Assembly (NCBI GenBank): GCA_026985655.1
Contig: JALSQB010000109.1
Span: 1 to 11,518, forward strand
Origin: Campylobacteraceae bacterium
GTDB taxonomy: Bacteria; Campylobacterota; Campylobacteria; Campylobacterales; Sulfurovaceae
Length of the DNA stretch: 11,518 nt
Direction: 5' to 3'
Shown here: positions 1 to 6,269 of the stretch, in pieces
Layout: every line of letters begins with the position of its first letter
Position numbering within the stretch: the first letter of the stretch is position 1
The notes under the pieces: generated by a model
The model's input: the letters and a program-made list of their open reading frames with translations, nothing else
Database searches by the model: none
Told to the model about the DNA's origin: nothing
Made by a program: the position numbers and the translations under genes

Positions 1-539
1 TAGGTACTTTTCATGATATTTTCACAATGTCCTGGACTCTTCATCCAAGCTTTCATTACCTCTTTAATGCTTCTTTGCCCTCCTGCAATGTTTTCACCTA
101 CTGAATAGTAATGATTATAGCCATTGGCAATAATCCGTTCATAAAATTTACTTGGTGTACCTTTTCCTGTAATATCATATTTAGTTCCAGAGCCATCGTG
201 AGAAAAAGTGTCACTATGGGCTAAGTCATAGACATGTTCATGGGCTGAAGCTTGAAGCTGAGGACTCCATGTTAAAGGAGCTACAGGAGGAAATGTGCCT
301 CTTTCTCCACAAACATGACTTTGACTACGCTCAAAATTAATGGCATCTAAAAGCTTTTCTTGATTTAGATTTAATGCCGTTAGGGTTTTTTCTTCGGTTT
401 TACTGAGGGGAGCAAATGAACTTCTCTCTGGTGTACTTTCCATAGTTGAGTGGTTTACAGTAGTTGAACCACAAGCATTTAAGAGCAATAGCACTGGAAG
501 TAATAAGTAGTATTTTTGTTTTAATTTAGTTATCAACAT
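1..539 (-). CDS. CAP/SCP-domain lipoprotein (3' part cut off by the window edge)
   Basis: Read on the minus strand from ATG 539-537, this frame stays open for 179 codons to the window edge, so the C-terminus is missing. The start is supported by an AGGGGA ribosome binding site just upstream (about 545-550). Residues 12-20 are hydrophobic and are followed by a lipobox, LNAC, with Cys23 as the lipidated residue, so the mature protein should be membrane anchored. A CAP (cysteine-rich secretory protein, SCP) domain fills residues about 60-179. It shows the expected landmarks: His114 in FSHDG, GENIA at 148-152, and a W-M-K-S-P-G-H-C-E-N-I-M stretch at 165-176 with His171 and Glu173. Bacterial CAP proteins of this sort are extracytoplasmic and mostly of unknown function. 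It is transcribed away from aguB. The family call is firm; the role is unknown. Confidence 0.88.
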   Translation of the reverse strand, partial: MLITKLKQKYYLLLPVLLLLNACGSTTVNHSTMESTPERSSFAPLSKTEEKTLTALNLNQEKLLDAINFERSQSHVCGERGTFPPVAPLTWSPQLQASAHEHVYDLAHSDTFSHDGSGTKYDITGKGTPSKFYERIIANGYNHYYSVGENIAGGQRSIKEVMKAWMKSPGHCENIMKST

Positions 540-565
540 TTTTGTCCCCTAGTTGTGATAATTGA

Positions 566-571
566 AGTATA
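566..571 (-). promoter_or_regulatory. Candidate -10 box for the CAP lipoprotein gene
   Basis: The minus strand reads TATACT here, 26 bases upstream of the start codon. A TTGTTT sequence lies 15 bases further upstream, which is a short spacing for a -35 box. The surrounding sequence to about 660 is very AT-rich, as is typical of Campylobacterota promoters. This is a motif match only. Confidence 0.35.
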
Positions 572-630
572 ACAATAAAAAACTTAAAACAATATTTAAC
601 AATTAATATTAAAAAAAAATATTATTATAT

Positions 631-636
631 TATAAT
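631..636 (+). promoter_or_regulatory. Candidate -10 box for aguB
   Basis: A perfect TATAAT lies 37 bases upstream of the ATG at 674, within an A/T tract and without a recognisable -35 box. A second, poorer match (TATGCT, about 645-650) is closer to the gene. The rest of the 540-673 intergenic stretch holds nothing but AT-rich sequence. Confidence 0.4.
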
Positions 637-673
637 GTAAAAAATATGCTAAAATTATTTAAAAAGTAGTTTG

Positions 674-1543
674 ATGAAAATAGCATTAATTCAAAAAAAA
701 TATTATGTCAATAAAAAAAAGACAATTAAAAAGACCATTGATGATATAAAAATGGCTTCAAAACAAAAGGCACAACTCATTGTTTTACAAGAGTTGCATC
801 AAAGTGAGTATTTCTGTCAAAGCGAAGAGGGTAGCTTTTTTACTTACGCTGATGATTGGGAGAAAGATTTAAAGTTTTGGGGGAGTGTTGCGAAAAAGTA
901 TTCGGTGGTATTGGTGACCTCTTTGTTTGAAAAGCGTACTGCTGGTTTGTATCATAACACTGCTGTTGTCTTTGAAAAAGATGGTACGATTGCAGGAAAA
1001 TATAGGAAAATGCACATACCCGATGACCCTGGGTTTTATGAGAAATTTTATTTTACGCCTGGTGATTTGGGGTTTGAGCCGATTGAGACTTCACTGGGGA
1101 AGTTGGGGGTTTTAGTTTGCTGGGATCAGTGGTATCCTGAATCTGCGAGAATTATGGCACTTAAAGGGGCTGAAATACTCATTTATCCAACGGCGATTGG
1201 TTGGTTTGATGAAGATTCCAAAGCAGAGAAAAAACGGCAGTTAGATGCGTGGATAAACATACAACGCTCTCATGCCATAGCCAATGGCATACCTGTGATT
1301 GCTTGTAATAGGGTAGGATTTGAGGCAGATAGTTCAGGGGTAATGGCAGGCATAAGGTTTTGGGGTAACTCTTTTGTTTGTGACCCTCAAGGTGAGATTA
1401 TTGCACAAGCAGGTAAAAAGGAGAAAATCCTTTATGCAAGTATTGACAAACAACGAACCAAAGAGGTACGAGATATTTGGCCCTTTTTACGTGACCGTCG
1501 GATTGATGCTTATGATGATTTATTAAAACGTTATTGTGATTAA
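674..1543 (+). CDS. aguB: N-carbamoylputrescine amidase (nitrilase family)
   Basis: This cytoplasmic enzyme hydrolyses N-carbamoylputrescine to putrescine, CO2 and ammonia, the last step of the agmatine route of polyamine synthesis. The 289-residue length is normal for AguB. The carbon-nitrogen hydrolase catalytic triad is complete: Glu40 in VLQELHQSEYF, Lys112 in YRKMHIPDDPGFYEK, and Cys149 in GVLVCWDQWYPE. The PDDPGFYEKFYFTPGD segment after the lysine is typical of the AguB subgroup rather than of general nitrilases. I chose ATG 674; an in-frame TTG at 671 would add one residue, and neither start has a good ribosome binding site. The partner agmatine deiminase gene (aguA) is not in the window. 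The gene is a single unit, divergent from the CAP lipoprotein. The main alternative, a beta-ureidopropionase-like amidase, is less likely given the active-site context. Confidence 0.9.
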   Translation: MKIALIQKKYYVNKKKTIKKTIDDIKMASKQKAQLIVLQELHQSEYFCQSEEGSFFTYADDWEKDLKFWGSVAKKYSVVLVTSLFEKRTAGLYHNTAVVFEKDGTIAGKYRKMHIPDDPGFYEKFYFTPGDLGFEPIETSLGKLGVLVCWDQWYPESARIMALKGAEILIYPTAIGWFDEDSKAEKKRQLDAWINIQRSHAIANGIPVIACNRVGFEADSSGVMAGIRFWGNSFVCDPQGEIIAQAGKKEKILYASIDKQRTKEVRDIWPFLRDRRIDAYDDLLKRYCD

Positions 1544-1587
1544 ACTATTAATCTAAAATATTAACAATTATATTAGCTAGTTTCGCC

Positions 1588-1593
1588 TATACT
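1588..1593 (+). promoter_or_regulatory. Candidate -10 box for the 1628 lipoprotein gene
   Basis: TATACT lies 34 bases upstream of the ATG at 1628, a sensible distance for a short leader. No convincing -35 box is seen. The box overlaps the first copy of a 10-base direct repeat described separately. Confidence 0.35.
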
Positions 1594-1620
1594 TTAGGCT
1601 AATAACTTAAATACTTTAGG
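1589..1620 (+). repeat. Two direct copies of ATACTTTAGG
   Basis: The 10-mer ATACTTTAGG occurs at 1589-1598 and again at 1611-1620, 22 bases apart, which is about two helical turns. The first copy overlaps the candidate -10 box. The second supplies the AGG of the ribosome binding site AGGAG (1618-1622) of the lipoprotein gene. It may be a regulator half-site pair or chance in AT-rich DNA. Confidence 0.4.
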
Positions 1621-1627
1621 AGAATAG

Positions 1628-2485
1628 ATGATAACAAAAAAACTATGGTTTAGCGTAGCACTCTCTACACTACTTTTAACTTCATGTGCAAAACAAGCAA
1701 CAGCAACAGGAGGGGCTTCAGAGGTTCTTTACCCTGAAGATGTAACAAAACCCAAACTTTCACAATATGAACTTAATGTAATATCTGAAAAGATTTACCA
1801 AAATGAAACCTCTGGAAATCCTAAGAATTTAATGTTCTGGTCTAAAAATGAAACTTTTCCTTCTATTGGTATTGGTCATTTTATTTGGTATCCTGCAGGG
1901 CAAGCAAAAGTATTTGATGAGACTTTTCCTGCGATGATTGATTACTATATTGCTAATAAAGTAGAGATTCCAACATGGTTAAAGAATGCTAGAAAAACAG
2001 GTGCTCCTTGGCGAGATAGAGCTACGTTTGAACGTTCACGTAATGACCCTCAATTTCAGCAGTTAAAGGTACTCCTCTTAAATACCAAAGCCCTACAAAC
2101 AGAGTTCTTCTTCGATAGATTAACTGCTTCAATTCCTGAAATTGTTCAAAATGTTGCACCAGAGTATCGAAAACATATTGTTAATAATTATAATGCCTTA
2201 GCTGCTACAAAAGGTGGGTGGTATCCATTGATTGATTATATTAACTTTAAAGGTAAAGGGATTAAGGCAAGTGAACGTTACAATAACCAAGGGTGGGGCT
2301 TACTACAAGTGCTACAAAATATGAGACCTGTTCAAGCAGGAGCAGGTGCATTGGCAGAGTTTTCTCGTTCAGCAAAGCAGATACTTGAAAGAAGAGTAAG
2401 AAATTCACCCCCTGCTAAAAATGAAAGTAGATGGATGAGAGGTTGGACGAACCGTGTTAATGGTTATGCTACCCCAATCCTTTAG
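1628..2485 (+). CDS. Lipoprotein of uncharacterised family, possibly lysozyme-like
   Basis: The start ATG follows an AGGAG ribosome binding site by 5 bases. The first 19 residues form a signal peptide (K4-K5, then a hydrophobic core) ending in the lipobox LTSC, with Cys20 as the lipidated residue, so the 285-residue protein should be membrane anchored outside the cytoplasm. Residues about 50-88 resemble the active-site start of phage-type lysozymes: a helix with Glu60 (KIYQNETSG), then FPSIGIGHF with GIGH at 81-84. This is the arrangement of the catalytic Glu and the TIGYGH-like turn in T4-type muramidases. A further conserved-looking block, NNQGWGLLQVLQNM, lies in the C-terminal half. A peptidoglycan-acting role is therefore plausible but inferred from one motif; I do not recognise a named family. 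It sits alone between aguB and the convergent histidine kinase gene, only 10 bases from the latter's stop. Confidence 0.75.
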   Translation: MITKKLWFSVALSTLLLTSCAKQATATGGASEVLYPEDVTKPKLSQYELNVISEKIYQNETSGNPKNLMFWSKNETFPSIGIGHFIWYPAGQAKVFDETFPAMIDYYIANKVEIPTWLKNARKTGAPWRDRATFERSRNDPQFQQLKVLLLNTKALQTEFFFDRLTASIPEIVQNVAPEYRKHIVNNYNALAATKGGWYPLIDYINFKGKGIKASERYNNQGWGLLQVLQNMRPVQAGAGALAEFSRSAKQILERRVRNSPPAKNESRWMRGWTNRVNGYATPIL

Positions 2486-2495
2486 CCTATAATTT

Positions 2496-3716
2496 TTAGA
2501 CTATTAAAGTTAGCTCAAAAATATTATCTCCATTTTTATGATAATATTTTAACTTGTAGTCTAAAATATTGGCAATGTTATTGACAATATATAGCCCTAA
2601 GCCAAAACCACTATTGCGTTTTTCTTCTTGGGTAAAAGGTTCTAAATAATAATTCAAAGGGTGTTCTAAACTTTTCCCCTTTGAGACAACCTTAATACTT
2701 TCGCTACTTGTAATAATAGAAGCATACTCATCACTGGAGTATTTTAAAGCATTATCCAATAAATTTTTAATGGCAAGTGTGAGTAGTTTTTTATCGGTAA
2801 GAATTACTTCTTCACAGAGAGTAACATTAAGACGCTCTTTATCACAAAGTAGTAGGCTAATGGCTTCTTCAACAATGGTATCAATCGCTACTTTTTCAAG
2901 CATAGGTTGAAATCCTTGAGTGGTGAGACGTTCAATGTATGCCAGCTCTCCTATGAGTTGATTCATTCGCTCAAAAGCACGAATAAGCATCTCTTTTGAT
3001 GCACCATCTTCTACCATCTCAATGGCAATACGCCCCCGTGTAATGGGTGTCTTTAGCTCATGCATCATATTTCTCATAAAAAGATTTTTTGATTCTAAAA
3101 GACTTCTAATATGGTGTAAGGCATCATCAAAACTTTTAGCAATTTTTCCAATTTCATCACTGGAACGTTGGTTGATTTTGATATGCATATTTCCCTTAGA
3201 AAACTCTTCTATTTGTCGGTGTAGTTTTTTAAGAGGAGAGAGCTTTTTGATAATACCTATATAGAGAAGAAGAAATAGAATACTAATTAAAACAGCAATA
3301 ATAATGGTAATCGTCAATCTTGCTTTGTACGATTTTTTATCTTGAAGCATGAAGTTGTAGCCAAAACGTTGTAGGTAGATGTATCTGTTTTTACCAATGC
3401 TGAAGATTCTCATGCGTCCATAAACAGATTGATTTTCAGCAACAACTTTATGGGGAGTTAAAAGAAGGAGTTTCGTTTCATCTATGGAGACAGGACGGAT
3501 TTCAAAATCTTTATAAAACTTTTTCTCTTCTTCTCGTGTCAATTTAAGTTTAGCTGTGGAGAGTAGGAGGTTAGAGATAAGTTTGTAACGATTTATCTGC
3601 TCCACTTTTTGATACTCTTTATCCCAAGAGATAAATAAAAATAACGCCGTAAAAATAAGTATGAATACCAAGGAGAATAGGGTGTTAATAAAGGTAGAAA
3701 CAGAAATATTACGCAT
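2496..3716 (-). CDS. ArsS-type two-component sensor histidine kinase
   Basis: This is an inner-membrane sensor kinase of 406 residues. TM1 spans about 9-30, a periplasmic loop about 31-134, TM2 about 135-155, HAMP about 152-205, then the kinase core. The H-box MMHELKTPITRGR carries the phospho-accepting His219 and closely resembles that of Helicobacter pylori ArsS. The N-box is NLLDNALKYS (318-327) and the G2 box GFGLGLYIV (370-378). The usual DxGxG G1 box is not present: the matching stretch reads KVVSKGKSLEHP. The periplasmic loop has one histidine, His89. The gene starts 12 bases after the response regulator stop, with an AAAGAG binding site overlapping that stop, so the two are co-transcribed. 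It likely phosphorylates that regulator. The signal is not visible; acid sensing as in H. pylori is possible by homology only. Confidence 0.9.
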   Translation of the reverse strand: MRNISVSTFINTLFSLVFILIFTALFLFISWDKEYQKVEQINRYKLISNLLLSTAKLKLTREEEKKFYKDFEIRPVSIDETKLLLLTPHKVVAENQSVYGRMRIFSIGKNRYIYLQRFGYNFMLQDKKSYKARLTITIIIAVLISILFLLLYIGIIKKLSPLKKLHRQIEEFSKGNMHIKINQRSSDEIGKIAKSFDDALHHIRSLLESKNLFMRNMMHELKTPITRGRIAIEMVEDGASKEMLIRAFERMNQLIGELAYIERLTTQGFQPMLEKVAIDTIVEEAISLLLCDKERLNVTLCEEVILTDKKLLTLAIKNLLDNALKYSSDEYASIITSSESIKVVSKGKSLEHPLNYYLEPFTQEEKRNSGFGLGLYIVNNIANILDYKLKYYHKNGDNIFELTLIV

Positions 3717-3728
3717 AGAACGAACTCT

Positions 3729-4403
3729 TTACACTTTCTCTGTGAGTAGGTAGCCGATACCTCTAACAGGTTTGATGTAAGTGTTTTTAGGGTCAATCAA
3801 GAAGAGTTTTTGTCTAATACGAGAGATAATCACATCAATGTTTTTAATCGATGAATTATCATCTATGTGTTCAGCATCATAGAGGAGTTGTTCTCTTGAA
3901 ATGGCAGAGTCAGAATGTTGAATAAGTAGGGATAAAATCTCAAATTCAGCAGCAGTTAGTTCTAGCATGACATTTTTAAAGATTACCGATCGTGCCTCAA
4001 TATTTAGGTCAAATAGTTTGCTAGAAGTATTGGGTCGATTGGCTTGTGTACGTCTTAAAATAGTTTTAATACGGGTGACTAACTCACGTGGGTCATAGGG
4101 TTTTGGCATGTAGTCATCGGCACCTCTTTCTAAGGCAATGACTTTGTCTGTTATGTCATCACGTGCAGAGGAGACAATAATAGGAATAGCCGAATCTTTT
4201 CTAATTTTAGGAATAACCTCTAGCCCATCAATGCCAGGAAGTGTTAAGTCTAAGATGATTAAATCAAAATCCTCTTGAGTAAGATGAGACAGTCCCATAT
4301 AAGGCTCTTCTACGGAAGTAACTTTAATATCGAATTTATTAAGATATTGTGTAAGAATCTCTGCAATTTCATAGTCATCTTCTATCATTAAAATTTTTAT
4401 AAT
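3729..4403 (-). CDS. OmpR/ArsR-type response regulator, probable ATT start
   Basis: This is a two-domain DNA-binding regulator partnered with the downstream histidine kinase. Numbered from the proposed ATT start, the receiver domain has Asp9-Asp10, the phospho-accepting Asp52 (IILDLTLPGIDG) and Lys101 (YMPKPYD). The C-terminal OmpR/PhoB winged helix covers about 125-224 and ends near RPVRGIGYLL (as KPVRGIGYLL). No ATG fits well. ATG 4388 removes part of beta strand 1. ATG 4445 adds 14 unfamily-like residues and lacks a binding site; a TTG at 4478 adds still more. ATT 4403-4401 gives M-I-K-I-L-M-I-E-D-D, the usual family N-terminus, at 224 residues. An AGGA lies 6 bases upstream, and it puts the phosphorylation site at 52 as in H. 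pylori ArsR. The family call is firm; the start is inferred. Confidence 0.88.
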   Translation of the reverse strand: MIKILMIEDDYEIAEILTQYLNKFDIKVTSVEEPYMGLSHLTQEDFDLIILDLTLPGIDGLEVIPKIRKDSAIPIIVSSARDDITDKVIALERGADDYMPKPYDPRELVTRIKTILRRTQANRPNTSSKLFDLNIEARSVIFKNVMLELTAAEFEILSLLIQHSDSAISREQLLYDAEHIDDNSSIKNIDVIISRIRQKLFLIDPKNTYIKPVRGIGYLLTEKV

Positions 4404-4413
4404 AATAAATCCT
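4401..4413 (-). promoter_or_regulatory. Ribosome binding site and rare ATT start of the response regulator
   Basis: On the minus strand AGGA (4413-4410, within GAAGGA) is followed by six bases and then ATT (4403-4401). The position of this Shine-Dalgarno match decides for the ATT start against the in-frame ATG codons at 4445 and 4388. A second ATT immediately upstream (4406-4404) is an alternative start three bases away. Confidence 0.5.
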
Positions 4414-4528
4414 TCAGTCAGTAGAAATAGTGTTTGGGGTATCATATCATGGGAAGTATAAATAGTAAGAACAAACAAAAAACTTTTTTAACACTGCCTT
4501 CGAGAGCTATTACAAAGGAGGTCTAAAT

Positions 4529-4588
4529 ATGTTCTATCAAGGGAGTATATTTCAAAGGAGTTCAATCACATACTTAATAACTCGATAA
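4529..4588 (+). CDS. Possible 19-residue small peptide with a perfect Shine-Dalgarno sequence
   Basis: ATG 4529 opens a 19-codon frame (MFYQGSIFQRSSITYLITR) ending at TAA 4586-4588. It is preceded by AAAGGAGGT (4514-4522), a full match to the anti-Shine-Dalgarno tail of 16S rRNA, with a 6-base spacing. That is stronger than any other binding site in the window. It lies in the leader region between the response regulator and lgt, 139 bases before lgt. Possible readings are a leader peptide for lgt, a small independent peptide, or no gene at all, with the motif acting as an anti-SD on the opposite strand. A TATAAAT at 4457-4463 could be a -10 box. No family is recognised. Confidence 0.3.
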   Translation: MFYQGSIFQRSSITYLITR

Positions 4589-4620
4589 CAATGTTTAAGG
4601 CATTTGTTTGTCTTAAGTGA

Positions 4621-4648
4621 ATTATAATACAATAGAATTAATCATCAA
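4621..4648 (-). promoter_or_regulatory. Candidate promoter of the response regulator/kinase operon
   Basis: The minus strand reads TTGATG (4648-4643), a 16-base spacer, and TATAAT (4626-4621). Transcription would start near 4614 and leave a leader of about 210 bases before the proposed ATT start. The 11-bp tandem repeat abuts the -35 element on its upstream side. Confidence 0.45.
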
Positions 4649-4652
4649 ACAA

Positions 4653-4674
4653 CCAATAATTAACCAATAGTTAA
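4653..4674. repeat. 11-bp tandem direct repeat, candidate regulator site
   Basis: CCAATAATTAA (4653-4663) is followed directly by CCAATAGTTAA (4664-4674), with one mismatch. Two half-sites in tandem on one helical turn are the usual target form of OmpR-family regulators. The pair sits at about -40 to -60 of the minus-strand promoter candidate and about -36 to -57 of the lgt promoter candidate, so one site could serve both. Confidence 0.5.
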
Positions 4675-4694
4675 TGGACTAAGATAAAGATACA

Positions 4695-4703
4695 TGATAT
4701 AAT
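4695..4703 (+). promoter_or_regulatory. Extended -10 promoter candidate for lgt
   Basis: TGA-TATAAT is a perfect -10 hexamer (4698-4703) with an extended TGN element. The predicted transcription start is near 4710, just before the AAAGGA binding site (4717-4722) of lgt. No good -35 box is seen, which is common in Campylobacterota. Confidence 0.5.
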
Positions 4704-4727
4704 TATTTAAGCATAGAAAGGATTTAT

Positions 4728-5561
4728 ATGGAGTATTGGAATCATATATATGAACACTTTAATCCTGTGGCACTTGATTTAGGATTTATATCAGTTCATT
4801 GGTATGGCATTATGTATATCTCAGCACTTTTAGTCGCTTTATGGTTTGCAAAATGGATTATTAAAAAAGACAATATGCCCATTTCCGAAGCAACCATTGA
4901 TGCTTACTTTATATGGTTAGAAGTGGGCATTATTTTAGGTGCGCGTATTTGGTATATTTTATTTTATGACCCTAATACCTCTTATTATCTAGCTCACCCA
5001 TGGCAAATCTTTAACCCTTTTGTCAATGGTAAATTTGTTGGCATACGTGGCATGAGTTACCATGGAGCAGTGGTAGGTGCATCTATTGGTTCTTATCTTT
5101 TTGCACGAAAAAATCCTAATCAGATTTACAAAATTCTTGATGTGGTAGCCTTATCTGTTCCAGTTGGTTTTGTGTTTGGACGCATTGGAAATTTTTTAAA
5201 TCAAGAGCTTGTAGGGCGTGTGACTGATGTTCCTTGGGGAATTTATGTTGATGGCATACTTCGACACCCTTCTCAGCTTTATGAGGGCTTTTTGGAGGGG
5301 ATTGTTATTGCCATCATTATTTTTGCTATTCGTAAAAGAAGAAAATTTGATGGTGCATTGGTAGGCGTATATGGCGTACTCTATGGTGTGGCAAGATTTA
5401 CCGTAGAGTTTTGGCGTGAAGCAGATGTGCAGTTAGGGTATTATGATGGGTGGATAACCATGGGACAAATTCAAAGTTTGGTGATGATAATGCTCTCTAT
5501 TGGTATCTATTTTTATTTTCAAAAAAAATCCAAACAAACTTCTTCTCAAAATGTGGCTTAG
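4728..5561 (+). CDS. lgt: Prolipoprotein diacylglyceryl transferase
   Basis: Lgt moves a diacylglyceryl group from phosphatidylglycerol to the lipobox cysteine of prolipoproteins at the inner membrane, the first step of lipoprotein maturation. The 277-residue protein has several hydrophobic segments and the family landmarks: HWYG at 24-27, YHGA with His112, the Lgt signature GRIGNFLNQE starting at 151 (Arg152), and HPSQLYEG at 180-187. The start is set by AAAGGA (4717-4722) 5 bases before the ATG. Its substrates should include the two lipobox proteins encoded at 1-539 and 1628-2485. Transcription is divergent from the two-component operon. The glycosyltransferase gene follows with no intergenic base, so the two are co-transcribed. 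Confidence 0.97.
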   Translation: MEYWNHIYEHFNPVALDLGFISVHWYGIMYISALLVALWFAKWIIKKDNMPISEATIDAYFIWLEVGIILGARIWYILFYDPNTSYYLAHPWQIFNPFVNGKFVGIRGMSYHGAVVGASIGSYLFARKNPNQIYKILDVVALSVPVGFVFGRIGNFLNQELVGRVTDVPWGIYVDGILRHPSQLYEGFLEGIVIAIIIFAIRKRRKFDGALVGVYGVLYGVARFTVEFWREADVQLGYYDGWITMGQIQSLVMIMLSIGIYFYFQKKSKQTSSQNVA

Positions 5562-6269
5562 ATGTGTGCTAAGATAGCAATTGTTATTCCTGTTTATAAC
5601 AATCCTAAAACCATTCAAAAAGTTGTTCAAGAGGCACTTTTAGAAAAGATGCAAGTGATTGTTGTTGATGATGGTTCAGACATAGCTGTTGAAACATTGG
5701 TTGATAGAGATGAAAACTTATTAATGGTAAGACACAAACGCAACACAGGAAAGGGTACAGCATTATTAACAGGTGCAAGAGAAGCTAAAAAACAAGGTTT
5801 TACACATATTGTTGCTATTGATGGTGATGGACAACATTACCCTTGTGAAGTAAACAAACTTTTACCTTTAATCCAAAAAGAGACCATTGTTATTGGCAAT
5901 AGGAAGTTTAAAGAAGATGTTCCTAACGCTTCAAAGTTTGGAAGGGCTTTTTCAAATTTTTGGATTTTTATGGAAAGTGGACGCTGGCTTGGTGACACCC
6001 AAAGTGGTTTTAGAGCGTATCCTTTGTCTATTTTGGACTTAAATTTAAAGCAGAGCCATTATGATTTTGAAATTGAAGTACTTATTAAACATTTATGGGA
6101 AAAACGTGCCATTGAAGAGGTGGACATAGAAGTTTATTATCCTCCTAAAGGGACACGCATTTCGCATTTTGACAAAGTAAGCGACAATATTCGTCTATCG
6201 AAGTTACACAGTCGATTGGTGGCTAAAAATATTTTACGTCTTTTAACATTTTCTTACTACAAAGGATAA
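5562..6269 (+). CDS. Family 2 glycosyltransferase (dolichol-phosphate mannosyltransferase-like)
   Basis: This is a GT-A fold glycosyltransferase of 235 residues without transmembrane segments. Visible landmarks are IVIPVYNN at 7-14, VVDDGS with Asp36-Asp37, GKGTALLTG at 64-72, the nucleotide-sugar/metal site DGDGQH at 87-92, and GDTQSGFRAYP at 144-154. Near the C-terminus GTRISHFDKVSDNIRLSKLH is followed by SRLV. From memory, this R-x-SHF...DN-R-S type tail is typical of the stand-alone glycosyltransferases in aryl-polyene and flexirubin-like clusters, which would tie it to the facing acyl operon. ATG 5562 directly follows the lgt stop, with no good binding site of its own, so translation is likely coupled to lgt. 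Its last 27 coding bases overlap the end of the opposite-strand gene. The family is firm; sugar donor and acceptor are unknown. Confidence 0.92.
   Translation: MCAKIAIVIPVYNNPKTIQKVVQEALLEKMQVIVVDDGSDIAVETLVDRDENLLMVRHKRNTGKGTALLTGAREAKKQGFTHIVAIDGDGQHYPCEVNKLLPLIQKETIVIGNRKFKEDVPNASKFGRAFSNFWIFMESGRWLGDTQSGFRAYPLSILDLNLKQSHYDFEIEVLIKHLWEKRAIEEVDIEVYYPPKGTRISHFDKVSDNIRLSKLHSRLVAKNILRLLTFSYYKG

Noticed and set aside
927..1115. 62-codon plus-strand frame inside aguB
   Set aside because: It is fully contained in aguB, which has a complete catalytic triad, and it shows no domain or binding site of its own.
3022..3264. 80-codon plus-strand frame opposite the histidine kinase
   Set aside because: It is antisense to the H-box and HAMP coding region, and its hydrophobic look follows from the complement of a charged helical region.
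4388..4478. ATG 4388, ATG 4445 or TTG 4478 as start of the response regulator
   Set aside because: ATG 4388 cuts into beta strand 1. ATG 4445 and TTG 4478 add residues unlike the family and lack a good binding site.
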